Shown: piece by piece, positions 35,281 to 44,253 of the stretch
Layout of the letters: every line of letters starts with the position of its first letter
Numbering within the stretch: position 1 is the first letter of the stretch
Origin: Lonepinella koalarum
GTDB lineage: Bacteria; Pseudomonadota; Gammaproteobacteria; Enterobacterales; Pasteurellaceae
Assembly (NCBI RefSeq): GCF_042926695.1
Contig: NZ_CP170642.1
Location: forward strand, 744,001 to 808,000
Direction: 5' to 3'
Length of the DNA: 64,000 bases
Made by a program: the position numbers and the translations under genes
The notes under the pieces: model-generated
The model's input: the letters and a program-made list of their open reading frames with translations, nothing else
Database searches by the model: none
Told to the model about the DNA's origin: nothing

Positions 35281-36951
35281 ATGTCATCACAATTTGTTTT
35301 CACTATGCACCGTGTCGGTAAGGTTGTTCCGCCGAAACGTCATATTTTGAAAAATATTTCCTTGAGTTTTTTCCCGGGGGCGAAAATCGGGGTTCTCGGT
35401 TTAAACGGTGCGGGTAAATCCACTTTATTACGTATTATGGCGGGTGTAGATAAAGAATTTGAAGGGGAAGCACGTCCACAACCGGGCATTAAAATTGGCT
35501 ATTTACCACAAGAACCCAAACTTGATCCGCAACAAACTGTGCGTGAAGCCATTGAAGAAGCCGTGAGTGAAGTTAAAACAGCGTTAACTCGTTTAGATGA
35601 AGTTTACGCATTATATGCCGATCCTGATGCAGATTTTGATAAATTAGCCACTGAACAAGCCAATCTTGAAGCCATTATTCAAGCGCATGATGGACATAAT
35701 TTAGATAACCAGTTAGAGCGTGCTGCTGATGCTTTACGTTTACCAGAATGGGACGCTAAGATTGAACATCTTTCAGGGGGCGAACGCCGTCGTGTGGCAT
35801 TGTGTCGTTTATTGCTCGAAAAACCAGATATGTTGTTATTAGACGAACCAACTAACCACTTAGATGCTGAATCCGTAGCCTGGTTAGAGCGTTTCTTACA
35901 TGATTACGAGGGAACGGTAGTAGCAATTACCCATGACCGTTATTTCTTAGACAATGTCGCTGGCTGGATCTTAGAACTTGACCGTGGTGAGGGAATTCCA
36001 TGGGAGGGGAATTATTCTTCTTGGTTAGCACAAAAAGAAAAACGTTTAGCGCAAGAGCAAGCCACGGAATCCGCACGTCAAAAATCTATTGAAAAAGAAT
36101 TAGAATGGGTGCGCCAAAATCCAAAAGGTCGGCAAGCTAAGAGTAAAGCTCGTATGGCTCGTTTTGAAGAACTTAATTCAGGTGAATATCAAAAACGTAA
36201 TGAAACCAATGAGCTCTTTATTCCACCCGGTCCACGTTTAGGGGATAAAGTGATTGAAGTGCAACATTTGACCAAATCCTATGGTGATCGTACCTTAATT
36301 GATGATTTATCATTTAGTATTCCAAAAGGTGCGATTGTGGGGATTATCGGGGCAAATGGGGCAGGGAAATCTACTTTATTCCGTATGCTGTCAGGCAAAG
36401 AACAACCTGATAGTGGTTCCATTACCCTAGGGGAAACCGTGATCTTAGCGTCTGTGGATCAATTCCGTGATGCCATGGACGACAAAAAAACCGTGTGGGA
36501 AGAAGTGTCTAACGGACAGGATATTTTAACTATCGGTAACTTTGAAATCCCAAGCCGTGCTTATGTCGGACGGTTTAACTTTAAAGGCGTGGATCAACAA
36601 AAACGGGTAGGCGAATTATCAGGTGGTGAACGTGGTCGTTTGCATTTAGCTAAACTTCTGCAATGTGGTGGTAACGTGTTGTTATTAGATGAACCAACTA
36701 ACGATCTTGATGTTGAAACCTTGCGAGCGTTAGAAAATGCGATTTTAGAATTTCCCGGTTGTGCCATGGTGATTTCCCATGACCGTTGGTTCTTAGACCG
36801 TATTGCTACCCATATTTTGGATTACGGCGATGAAGGTAAAGTGACGTTCTATGAGGGTAATTTTACTGATTACGAAGAATGGAAAAGGAAAACTTTAGGC
36901 GAAGCGGCGACACAACCGCATCGAATTAAGTATAAACGCATGACGAAGTAG
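35281..36951 (+). CDS. ettA: Energy-dependent translational throttle protein EttA
   Basis: EttA is an ABC-F ATPase that binds the ribosomal E site and gates the first elongation step according to ADP/ATP ratio. The 556-aa protein has two ABC domains (Walker A GLNGAGKST and GANGAGKST; signatures LSGGERRR and LSGGERGR). Between them lies the arm/linker region rich in Arg and Lys (ELEWVRQNPKGRQAKSKARM). The length and C-terminal end fit EttA rather than Uup or YheS. Confidence 0.97.
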   Translation: MSSQFVFTMHRVGKVVPPKRHILKNISLSFFPGAKIGVLGLNGAGKSTLLRIMAGVDKEFEGEARPQPGIKIGYLPQEPKLDPQQTVREAIEEAVSEVKTALTRLDEVYALYADPDADFDKLATEQANLEAIIQAHDGHNLDNQLERAADALRLPEWDAKIEHLSGGERRRVALCRLLLEKPDMLLLDEPTNHLDAESVAWLERFLHDYEGTVVAITHDRYFLDNVAGWILELDRGEGIPWEGNYSSWLAQKEKRLAQEQATESARQKSIEKELEWVRQNPKGRQAKSKARMARFEELNSGEYQKRNETNELFIPPGPRLGDKVIEVQHLTKSYGDRTLIDDLSFSIPKGAIVGIIGANGAGKSTLFRMLSGKEQPDSGSITLGETVILASVDQFRDAMDDKKTVWEEVSNGQDILTIGNFEIPSRAYVGRFNFKGVDQQKRVGELSGGERGRLHLAKLLQCGGNVLLLDEPTNDLDVETLRALENAILEFPGCAMVISHDRWFLDRIATHILDYGDEGKVTFYEGNFTDYEEWKRKTLGEAATQPHRIKYKRMTK

Positions 36952-36965
36952 TTAAAATTTATTAG

Positions 36966-37013
36966 AAAAATACCGCACTTTGATTTAAAGTTAATCAAGT
37001 GCGGTATTTTTTT
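36966..37013 (+). terminator. Terminator after ettA, built from inverted USS copies
   Basis: AAATACCGCACTT...AAGTGCGGTATTT with an inner TGATT/AATCA stem is followed by T7. Each outer arm contains one complete uptake signal. Confidence 0.85.
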
Positions 37014-37109
37014 ATAAAAATATGAAATATTTTGTAAGGATTTTGTTTTGACTACGACTAACTTACTATAAAAGACATACTTTCATGATGAAATTAATAA
37101 GGAGAGAGA

Positions 37110-38192
37110 ATGAAATACCATAACTTAGCGTTATTATTTATTTCAACAATGGCATTTAGTCAAATGAGTGTCGCAGATACAATGAGTAAACCTGTTACGG
37201 AGGTGAAAAATATGGAAAAACAAGTACAACAACAAAGTCAAGAACAAGATATTCGAGAAATTTATCTCGCTGGTGGCTGTTTCTGGGGCATTGAAGCTTA
37301 TATGGAAAGAATATATGGCGTAAAAGATGCCACATCGGGGTATGCCAATGGTAAAACCGAACAAACTAACTATCGTCTTATCGGCAGTACCGATCATGCG
37401 GAGACTGTCCATGTGACTTATGATGCGAATAAGGTTTCATTGGATAAATTATTGCAATACTATTTCCAAGTGATTGATCCAACCAGTGTCAATAAACAAG
37501 GTAATGATCGTGGTCGTCAATATCGTACGGGGATTTATTATCAAAATGAACAAGATAAGCAAATTATTTTAAATGTAATTCAAACACAACAAGCAAAATA
37601 TAAAGATAAAATTCAAGTGGAAGTAGAACCATTGAAACATTATGTATTGGCGGAAGAGTATCATCAGGATTATTTAAAGAAAAATCCTAACGGTTATTGC
37701 CATATTGATTTAGAGCAAGCCAATCATATTATTATTGATCCAAAAGATTATCCAAAACCAAGTGATGCGGAATTAAAAGCGAAATTAACCCCGTTACAGT
37801 ATTCCGTTACACAAGGTAAAAACACGGAACGTTCCTTTAGTAATGAATATTGGGATAATTTTGAAGCAGGGATTTATGTGGATATCACTACTGGTGAGCC
37901 TCTATTTTCTTCTGCGGATAAATTTGAATCTGGTTGTGGTTGGCCTAGCTTTACCAAACCAATCGACAAGGATGTCGTGACTTATGCAGATGACCGAAGC
38001 TTTAATATGCTGAGAACCGAAGTGATCAGTCGTAGTGGTAAAGCACATTTGGGACATGTGTTTGATGATGGTCCAAAAGATAAAGGGGGATTACGCTATT
38101 GTATTAACAGCGCGGCGATTAAATTTATTCCATTGAATAAAATGGAGGAAGAACATTACGGTTATTTAATTAAATTAGTCAACGGAAAATAA
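37110..38192 (+). CDS. msrAB: Periplasmic peptide methionine sulfoxide reductase MsrA/MsrB fusion
   Basis: This 360-aa fusion repairs both S- and R-methionine sulfoxide in proteins. A signal peptide ends near residue 23 (SVA), so it acts in the periplasm or on the outer face of the inner membrane. The MsrA domain has GGCFWG with catalytic Cys57. The MsrB domain has SGCGWPSFTKP, KAHLGHVFDDGP and RYCINSAA with catalytic Cys331. The CXXC zinc site of other MsrB proteins is not obvious. It heads msrAB-ccdA-thioredoxin with a 1-base gap to the next gene, equal to HI1455-HI1453. Confidence 0.95.
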   Translation: MKYHNLALLFISTMAFSQMSVADTMSKPVTEVKNMEKQVQQQSQEQDIREIYLAGGCFWGIEAYMERIYGVKDATSGYANGKTEQTNYRLIGSTDHAETVHVTYDANKVSLDKLLQYYFQVIDPTSVNKQGNDRGRQYRTGIYYQNEQDKQIILNVIQTQQAKYKDKIQVEVEPLKHYVLAEEYHQDYLKKNPNGYCHIDLEQANHIIIDPKDYPKPSDAELKAKLTPLQYSVTQGKNTERSFSNEYWDNFEAGIYVDITTGEPLFSSADKFESGCGWPSFTKPIDKDVVTYADDRSFNMLRTEVISRSGKAHLGHVFDDGPKDKGGLRYCINSAAIKFIPLNKMEEEHYGYLIKLVNGK

Positions 38193-38193
38193 G

Positions 38194-38844
38194 ATGTTTG
38201 ATCAAAATTTATTAATTAGTAGTGTTTTTCTGGCAGGTTTACTTTCTTTTTTATCGCCTTGTATTTTTCCCATCGTACCGATTTATTTTGGTATCTTGAG
38301 TAAAGGTGGTAGAAAGATCTTAAATACCTTTTTGTTTGTGTTAGGTTTATCTGTCACCTTTGTTGGATTGGGTTTTGGGTTCGGTTTTTTAGGTGATGTG
38401 TTATTCAACGATAAAACAAGAATTATCGCTGGGATTATTGTGGTGATTCTTGGCATACATCAGCTCGGTATTGTTAAAATTAAATTTTTAGAACAAACCA
38501 AATTGGTGGAAATTAAAACCAGTGGTAAAAGTTCATCTATTGAAGCTTTTGTTTTAGGATTAACCTTTAGCCTTGGTTGGACACCTTGTATCGGACCCGT
38601 GTTGGCCTCTATCTTAGCGTTATCCAGTAATGATGGTTCAGCATTATATGGTGCAGCAATGATGTTTGTTTATGTGCTAGGTTTAGCTACACCGTTTATG
38701 GTATTTTCTTTTTTCTCTGACACTTTATTGAAAAAGGCAAAATCTATGAATAAACATTTAAACAAATTCAAAATGGTAGGGGGAGTATTAATCATCTTAA
38801 TGGGGATACTATTAATTACCAATAACTTACATATCTTTATGTAA
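38194..38844 (+). CDS. CcdA-family thiol-disulfide membrane transporter
   Basis: This 216-aa inner-membrane protein has six predicted transmembrane segments and the paired conserved cysteines of CcdA/DsbD-beta proteins: Cys23 in LSPCIFPIVPIYF and the Cys in GWTPCIGPVLAS. It would carry electrons from cytoplasmic thioredoxin to the periplasm. It starts 1 base after msrAB and is followed at 19 bases by a periplasmic thioredoxin. This fits a dedicated electron path to MsrAB rather than cytochrome c biogenesis. Confidence 0.92.
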   Translation: MFDQNLLISSVFLAGLLSFLSPCIFPIVPIYFGILSKGGRKILNTFLFVLGLSVTFVGLGFGFGFLGDVLFNDKTRIIAGIIVVILGIHQLGIVKIKFLEQTKLVEIKTSGKSSSIEAFVLGLTFSLGWTPCIGPVLASILALSSNDGSALYGAAMMFVYVLGLATPFMVFSFFSDTLLKKAKSMNKHLNKFKMVGGVLIILMGILLITNNLHIFM

Positions 38845-38863
38845 TATAAGGAAAATTTAAACC

Positions 38864-39337
38864 ATGAAAAAATTATTTGCGTTAGTATTTATGTTATTTA
38901 GTGTTAATTCATTTGCAGCAGGAGAAACGACATTGAAAGATATTCAATTTAAAGATCTGAACAACAATACGGTGACACTTGAGCAATATCAGGGCAAAAA
39001 ATTGTATGTCAAAATGTGGGCATCTTGGTGCCCGATTTGCCTAGCAGGGTTGGCTGAAATTGACGAGCTAAGTGCGGAGCAAAATAAAGATTTTAATGTG
39101 ATTACCATTGTATCCCCTGGTCAAAAAGGCGAGAAATCCAGCGACAAATTTATCGAATGGTACAAAGGATTAGAATATAAAAATATCGTGGTGTTACTTG
39201 ATGAAAAAGGGGAGGCACTTAAACGCACTAAAGTTAGAGGATATCCGTCAAGTTTAATTGTGGATCAAGAATTAAACTTACAGAAAGTGATTCCGGGACA
39301 TTTAGGAACAGCACAAATTAAACAAGCATTTAATTAG
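38864..39337 (+). CDS. Periplasmic thioredoxin-like protein (TlpA/ResA type)
   Basis: The 157-aa precursor has a signal peptide ending near residue 19 (NSFAA) and a thioredoxin fold with active site WASWCPIC (Cys56, Cys59) and cis-Pro in RGYPSSLIVD. As the third gene of the cluster it probably takes electrons from the CcdA-like protein and reduces MsrAB. In Neisseria PilB the same three activities (thioredoxin, MsrA, MsrB) are one fused protein. Confidence 0.93.
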   Translation: MKKLFALVFMLFSVNSFAAGETTLKDIQFKDLNNNTVTLEQYQGKKLYVKMWASWCPICLAGLAEIDELSAEQNKDFNVITIVSPGQKGEKSSDKFIEWYKGLEYKNIVVLLDEKGEALKRTKVRGYPSSLIVDQELNLQKVIPGHLGTAQIKQAFN

Positions 39338-39358
39338 CCATATTACCAAGGACGGTCA

Positions 39359-39388
39359 AGGGTTAACGATTATCGTTAGCCCTTTTTA
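39359..39388 (+). terminator. Terminator after the methionine sulfoxide repair operon
   Basis: AGGGTTAACGA and TCGTTAGCCCT pair around TTA and are followed by T5. Confidence 0.85.
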
Positions 39389-39541
39389 TTATTACCTAAA
39401 AGTCATATTCTATGAAAGTAGATTTTTTATAATAACCGTAGTAAAGTGTAGCCAATAATTTACTTATTTCGTGATATTTTGGAAAAATAATGTTAAAATT
39501 TAGTGAAATATCACTATGCTTTATCTGATCGTGCCGTAAAA

Positions 39542-39560
39542 CACTGCCCTTTAGGGCGGT
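39542..39560. repeat. Left-end subterminal hairpin of the IS605-type element
   Basis: CACTGCCC and GGGCGGTG pair around TTTA. TnpA of this family recognises such hairpins in single-stranded DNA. Confidence 0.65.
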
Positions 39561-39599
39561 GATATAAGGCACAAACGGCGAAGCCGTTTTCAACCTAAC

Positions 39600-40028
39600 T
39601 TAATCGGGCGTTTGTTGTTGCTCGATATATTGGCGAATAATTGATATTGGTGCACCGCCACAACTACCAGCAAAATAAGACGGTGACCAAAGCTGATTGC
39701 CCCAGAGTTTTTTTCTGTATGCTTGGATGTTTTTTCTTTCTAATCAAACGACTAGATACGCCCTTTAAGCTATTCACAAGCACTGATACCGCTACTTTAG
39801 GCGGATATTCCACAAAGCAGATGAACGTGATCATCTTCGCCGTCAAATTCTACTAATGTAGCCCCAAAATCCTGACAAACATTGGAAAAAAATCTCTTGT
39901 AATTCATCAAGTATCGTTTTGGTGAAAACATCTCTGCGATATTTAGTGACAAAGACTAAATGAATGTGCATATTAAAAAACACAGTGTCTTCCATGTCTA
40001 ATTTCTGTTTCTTTTTTTCATAGACCAA
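39600..40028 (-). pseudogene. tnpA: IS200-type transposase tnpA with three +1 frameshifts
   Basis: Reading across frames gives a recognisable HUH/Tyr-type TnpA: NMHIHLVFVTKYRRDVFTK, then GEDDHVHLL (the HUH motif), VEYPPKVAVSVLVNSLKGVS, LWGNQLWSPSYFAGSCGG and IIRQYIEQQ with the catalytic Tyr. The frame breaks at a T7 run (plus-strand A7 at 39886-39892), at an AAA (39814-39816) and at a second 7-base run (plus-strand T7 at 39708-39714). In each case removal of one base restores the family sequence. Motif residues are still present, so inactivation looks recent. Confidence 0.88.
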
Positions 40029-40066
40029 GTGTAAAATAAGAGAAAATCCTATTTTAACCTAAGCCC

Positions 40067-41215
40067 ATGTTAATCCGCAAAGCCTTTAAATTTGAAATCA
40101 GACCAAACGGCGAACAAACTCGCAAAATCAAACAGTTTTGTGGCTGTTCTCGTTTCGTGTTCAATCAGGCGTTAGCGTGGCAAAATGAGCAGTACGAGCA
40201 GGATAATCAATTTAAATTTAGTTACACCAAAATCGCTAATCTGTTACCAAGCTGGAAAAAACAATGGGAATGGCTGAAAGATTGCCACAGTCAAGTGTTG
40301 CAACAGTCATTAAAAGACCCTGAAGTAGCGTTTAAAAAATTTTTTTCCAAAAGCGAGCAGATTTTCCCAAATTCAAGAAAAAAAGGCTTAAAAGACAGTT
40401 TTCGTTTTCCGCAAGGCTGCAAACTGGAGCAAGGAAATAATCGCTTGTATTTGCCTAAAATCGGCTGGGTTCGCTATTTCAACAGCCGAAAAGTCATCGG
40501 TGAGATTAAAAATGTCACGGTAAGCCAAAAGTGCGGTCATTTTTTTCGTGAGTATTCAAACGGAATTTGAAGCGGAAATTCCAACGCACAAAGGCGGAGA
40601 AATTGGTATTGATATGGGAATCGCTCGTTTTGCTACCCTTTCCAATGGCGTATTTTTCGCTCCGCTCAATGCGTTCAAAACCTACAAAGGCAAATTAGCG
40701 AAGCTACAAAAACAGCTCAAAAAACAAAGTTAAATTCAGTCAAAATTGGCAGAAATTAAAGGCGAAAATCGCCAAACTACACCATAAAATCGCCAATTGT
40801 CGCAAAAACTTCTTGCATCAAACTTCAAACCAAATCAGCAAAAACCACGCCATGATCTACGTTGAAGATTTGCAAGTTGCCAACATGTCAAAATCGGCAA
40901 AAGGCACGGTGGAAGAACCTGGCAAAAATGTAAGCCAAAAATCGGGGTTAAATCGTTCGATATTGGATCAATCTTGGTTCGAGTTTCGCCGACAACTAGA
41001 CTACAAAACCCAATGGCGTGGCGGATTTTTGGTTGCTGTGACCCCCACAAAATACCAGTCGAACTTGCCCTTGTTGCGGACTGGTTGCCAAAGAAAATCG
41101 GGAAACCCAATCGCATTTTGAGTGCATTGAATGTGGCTACAGTGAAAATGCCGATGTAGTTGGAGCGATAAATATATTAACCAAAGGCAGACTACAATTA
41201 GAAACTGTCTTCTGA
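40067..41215 (+). pseudogene. tnpB: TnpB RNA-guided nuclease gene with three +1 frameshifts
   Basis: Joining frames gives a full-length TnpB of about 380 residues. It has an N-terminal MLIRKAFKFEIRPNGEQ, the first RuvC Asp in GIDMGIA, the Glu in IYVEDLQV, and a C-terminal zinc finger (CPCC then ECIEC) followed by the last Asp in ENADVVGAIN. Breaks occur at T7 (40540-40546), TT (40730-40731) and C5 (41042-41046). Each has one base too many. All three catalytic acids remain, which again points to recent decay. One USS copy lies inside the gene. Confidence 0.88.
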
Positions 41216-41242
41216 CTTCTGTCATCTGTCATCTGTCATCTG
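41205..41242. repeat. CTGTCAT heptanucleotide repeat behind tnpB
   Basis: CTGTCTT, CTGACTT, then three CTGTCAT units, then CTGAAC. It starts at the tnpB stop. The same heptad array occurs at 61930-61960. Confidence 0.85.
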
Positions 41243-41376
41243 AACAGGGTAGGACATACCCGTAGAGCTTGTGAAGTGAATCTCATTAGAGATCAGCAGC
41301 AAGAACCCACCGAGAGTAGCCCCCGAAAGGGGGAGCTAGTAGGAATCCCCATCCTTTAGGGCGGGGAGGATGTCAA
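41243..41376 (+). ncRNA. Probable omega-RNA (reRNA) scaffold at the IS right end
   Basis: TnpB uses an RNA made from the region around the 3' end of tnpB and the right end of the element; the bases just after the element serve as guide. Here the region has GCCCCC-GAAA-GGGGG, then AGTAGGAATCCCC and GGGGAGGATGTCAA, a typical right-end arrangement of these elements. The exact 5' end is not known. The guide would begin at 41377 (TAAAAAAATC). Confidence 0.6.
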
Positions 41377-41416
41377 TAAAAAAATCTAATAAAATTTATA
41401 AAAATTTTTTAAATAA

Positions 41417-41432
41417 ATGAGTAGTGACTCAT
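41417..41432. promoter_or_regulatory. Inverted repeat in the aceE upstream region
   Basis: ATGAGT and ACTCAT flank 4 bases, between the IS right end and aceE. A second hairpin (GTTTAG/CTAAAC, 41473-41491) lies closer to the gene. Neither looks like the E. coli PdhR operator. Confidence 0.25.
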
Positions 41433-41525
41433 CAGCAAATCACCTATTTTAAGATTTAGCTATCAACTCGCCGTTTAGCAATGGGCTAAACATAATTTTA
41501 TTAACATCAAAATAAGGAAAAGACT

Positions 41526-44183
41526 ATGTCAGAAATTGTAAAGAATGACGTAGATCCAATCGAAACACAAGATTGGCTATTGGCTATTGATTCACTTATC
41601 CGTGAAGAGGGGACAGAGCGAGCCCAGTTTATTGTTGAACAAATAATGAAACACGCACGTAGTCAGGCAGTGCCTTTATCTGCTGGTGTAACAACAGCTT
41701 ACGTAAATACCATTCCAGTATCTGAACAACCTCCTTATCCAGGTAATAAAGACATTGAACGCCGTATTCGTTCTGCCGTACGATGGAATGCTATTGCAAT
41801 GGTATTGCGTAGCCAGAAAAAAGATTTGGATTTAGGTGGTCATATTTCTACATTCCAATCTGCGGCATCCATGTATGAAGTTTGTTATAACCATTTTTTT
41901 AAAGCGGCCACAGACAAAGATGGTGGTGACTTAATTTTCTCTCAAGGGCATGCTGCACCGGGGATTTATGCCCGAGCCTTTGTCGAAGGTCGTTTAACAG
42001 AAGAACAATTAGATAATTTCCGTCAAGAAGCCTTTGTCGATGGCCTTTCATCTTATCCACATCCCAAATTAATGCCTGACTTTTGGCAATTTTCAACGGT
42101 TTCCATGGGATTAGGTCCGGTCAATGCTATTTATAGCGCACGTTTCTTAAAATATCTACATAATCGTAATCTAAAAGATACATCTAACCAAAAAGTCTAT
42201 GCGTTTCTAGGCGATGGTGAAATGGATGAAATTGAATCTAAAGGGGCCATTACTGTCGCTGCGCGTGAAAAATTAGATAACTTAATTTTTGTGATTAGCT
42301 GTAACTTACAACGCTTAGATGGTCCAGTAAATGGTAATGGTAAAATTGTACAAGAATTAGAAGGTCTATTTAGTGGTGCTGGTTGGGAGGTGATCAAAGT
42401 ATTATGGGGTACCAGCTGGGATAAATTATTCGCTAAAGATACTTCGGGTAAATTAGTGCAATTAATGATGGAAGTGGTTGATGGTGATTATCTAACATTC
42501 AAATCAAAGAATGGTGCTTATGTACGTGAACACTTCTTTGGTCGTTACCCTGAAACCGCCGCATTAGTAGCTGATTGGACAGATGATGAAATTTGGGCGT
42601 TACGTCGTGGCGGACATGATAGTGAAAAAATGTATGCTGCTTTTGCGAAAGCACAAAAATCGGATAAACCAGTAGTGATTTTATCTCATCTGGTGAAAGG
42701 TTATAAAATTCCAGAAGCAGAAAGTAAAAATACCGCTCACCAATCTAAAAAAATGTCATTAGACAGTCTTAAAGGTTTCCGTGACCATTTCCATTTACCA
42801 TTAACCGATGAACAAGTCGAAAAATTAGAATATATTAAATTTGCCGAAGGTTCAGAAGAATATGAATATCTGCACCACCATCGTAAAGCCTTAAATGGTT
42901 ATGTACCAGCTCGTCGCCAGAAATTTGATGTCGAATATAAAGTGCCTGCCTTGTCTGAATTCCAAGCATTGTTAGAGGAACAGCCACGTGGCATTTCCAC
43001 TACCATGGCATTTAGCCGTGTGTTAAACACCTTATTAAAAGACAAAAATATCGGCAAAACTATTGTGCCAATTATTGCAGATGAAGCTCGTACCTTTGGT
43101 ATGGAGGGTTTATTCCGCCAAATCGGTATTTACAGCCCAGAAGGTCAAAACTATGTGCCATCGGATCGTGATTTAGTGGCGTACTATCGTGAAGCGACTG
43201 ATGGTCAAGTATTACAAGAGGGTATTAACGAATTAGGGGCAACAGCGTCTTGGATTGCGGCGGCAACATCTTATTCTGTGAATAACCGTCCGATGATTCC
43301 ATTCTTCGTGTATTATTCTATGTTCGGTTTCCAACGCGTGGGCGATATGATGTGGTTAGCAGGTGACCAATTAGCACGTGGTTTTATGATCGGCGGTACA
43401 TCAGGTCGTACAACCTTAAATGGCGAAGGCTTACAACATGAAGATGGTCATAGCCATATTCAAGCTAGCGTGATTCCAAACTGCGTGACTTATGATCCAT
43501 CATTTGCCTTTGAAGTCGCTGTGATTATCCAAGACGGTATTAACCGTATGTATGGTGAAAAACAAGAAAACGTATTCTATTACATCACCACCTTAAATGA
43601 AGTGACTGAACAACCAGCGATGCCAGCCGGTGCAGAAGAAGGTATCCGTAAAGGCTTATATAAATTTGAAACGGTACAAGGTAAAGGCAAAGGTCATGTT
43701 CAATTGTTAAGTTCTGGTGCAATTATGCGTCATGTGCGTACGGCAGCTCAAATCTTAGCTAATGACTATGGCGTGACAGCAGATGTCTTTAGTGCCCCAT
43801 CATTCAATGAATTGGGGCGTGACGGAGCAGATGCGGTACGTTGGAATTTATTACACCCAACCGAAACCCCACGTGTACCTTATGTAGCGCAAGTGTTAGC
43901 TGATTTACCAACGGTGGCATCCACTGACTATATGAAACTTTATGCAGAGCAAATTCGTGCTTATGTCCCAAGTAAGCATTATCACGTGTTAGGTACAGAC
44001 GGTTTTGGTCGTTCAGATGGTCGTGAAAATTTACGTGAACACTTTGAAGTCAACGAGTATTATGTGGTCGTTGCGGCATTAGCTCAATTAGCTAAAGACG
44101 GCACAGTAGATGTGAAAGTGGTTGAGCAAGCCATTGAAAAATATGGTTTAAAAACAGAACGTGTGAACCCATTATACGCATAA
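41526..44183 (+). CDS. aceE: Pyruvate dehydrogenase E1 component
   Basis: AceE is the homodimeric, thiamine-pyrophosphate-dependent E1 that decarboxylates pyruvate and passes the acetyl group to lipoyl-AceF. The 885-aa protein is full length, with the TPP/Mg motif GDGEMDEIESKGAI ending near CNLQRLDGPVNGN, and ENLREHFEVNEYYVVVAAL near the C-terminus. It heads aceE-aceF-lpdA. The regulator gene pdhR, which precedes aceE in E. coli, is absent; the decayed IS element lies there instead. Confidence 0.98.
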   Translation: MSEIVKNDVDPIETQDWLLAIDSLIREEGTERAQFIVEQIMKHARSQAVPLSAGVTTAYVNTIPVSEQPPYPGNKDIERRIRSAVRWNAIAMVLRSQKKDLDLGGHISTFQSAASMYEVCYNHFFKAATDKDGGDLIFSQGHAAPGIYARAFVEGRLTEEQLDNFRQEAFVDGLSSYPHPKLMPDFWQFSTVSMGLGPVNAIYSARFLKYLHNRNLKDTSNQKVYAFLGDGEMDEIESKGAITVAAREKLDNLIFVISCNLQRLDGPVNGNGKIVQELEGLFSGAGWEVIKVLWGTSWDKLFAKDTSGKLVQLMMEVVDGDYLTFKSKNGAYVREHFFGRYPETAALVADWTDDEIWALRRGGHDSEKMYAAFAKAQKSDKPVVILSHLVKGYKIPEAESKNTAHQSKKMSLDSLKGFRDHFHLPLTDEQVEKLEYIKFAEGSEEYEYLHHHRKALNGYVPARRQKFDVEYKVPALSEFQALLEEQPRGISTTMAFSRVLNTLLKDKNIGKTIVPIIADEARTFGMEGLFRQIGIYSPEGQNYVPSDRDLVAYYREATDGQVLQEGINELGATASWIAAATSYSVNNRPMIPFFVYYSMFGFQRVGDMMWLAGDQLARGFMIGGTSGRTTLNGEGLQHEDGHSHIQASVIPNCVTYDPSFAFEVAVIIQDGINRMYGEKQENVFYYITTLNEVTEQPAMPAGAEEGIRKGLYKFETVQGKGKGHVQLLSSGAIMRHVRTAAQILANDYGVTADVFSAPSFNELGRDGADAVRWNLLHPTETPRVPYVAQVLADLPTVASTDYMKLYAEQIRAYVPSKHYHVLGTDGFGRSDGRENLREHFEVNEYYVVVAALAQLAKDGTVDVKVVEQAIEKYGLKTERVNPLYA

Positions 44184-44195
44184 TAAAGGAAAATC

Positions 44196-44225
44196 GCGGT
44201 GAAAAATAACGCAGTTTTTCACCGC
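44196..44225 (+). other. Hairpin between aceE and aceF
   Basis: GCGGTGAAAAA and TTTTTCACCGC pair around an 8-base loop, 28 bases before the aceF start. There is no T tail, so it more likely affects mRNA processing or stability than termination. Confidence 0.5.
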
Positions 44226-44253
44226 AGTTTCAGCACAAATAAGGAAGATTAAC

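Larger units (their letters stand above)
39525..41376. mobile_element. IS200/IS605-type element, decayed
   Basis: The element has divergent tnpA (minus) and tnpB (plus) genes, both frameshifted, between ends with subterminal hairpins. The left hairpin (CACTGCCC-TTTA-GGGCGGTG, 39542-39560) and the right hairpin (CCCC/GGGG with CATCC/GGATG, 41348-41372) share the TTTAGGGCGG core. The right boundary is placed after TCAA (41373-41376), the right cleavage tetranucleotide of IS608. The left boundary is set after TTTAT (39520-39524) as a possible target site and is less certain. It lies between the sulfoxide repair operon and aceE. There are no inverted repeats and no target duplication, as expected for this family. 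Confidence 0.85.
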
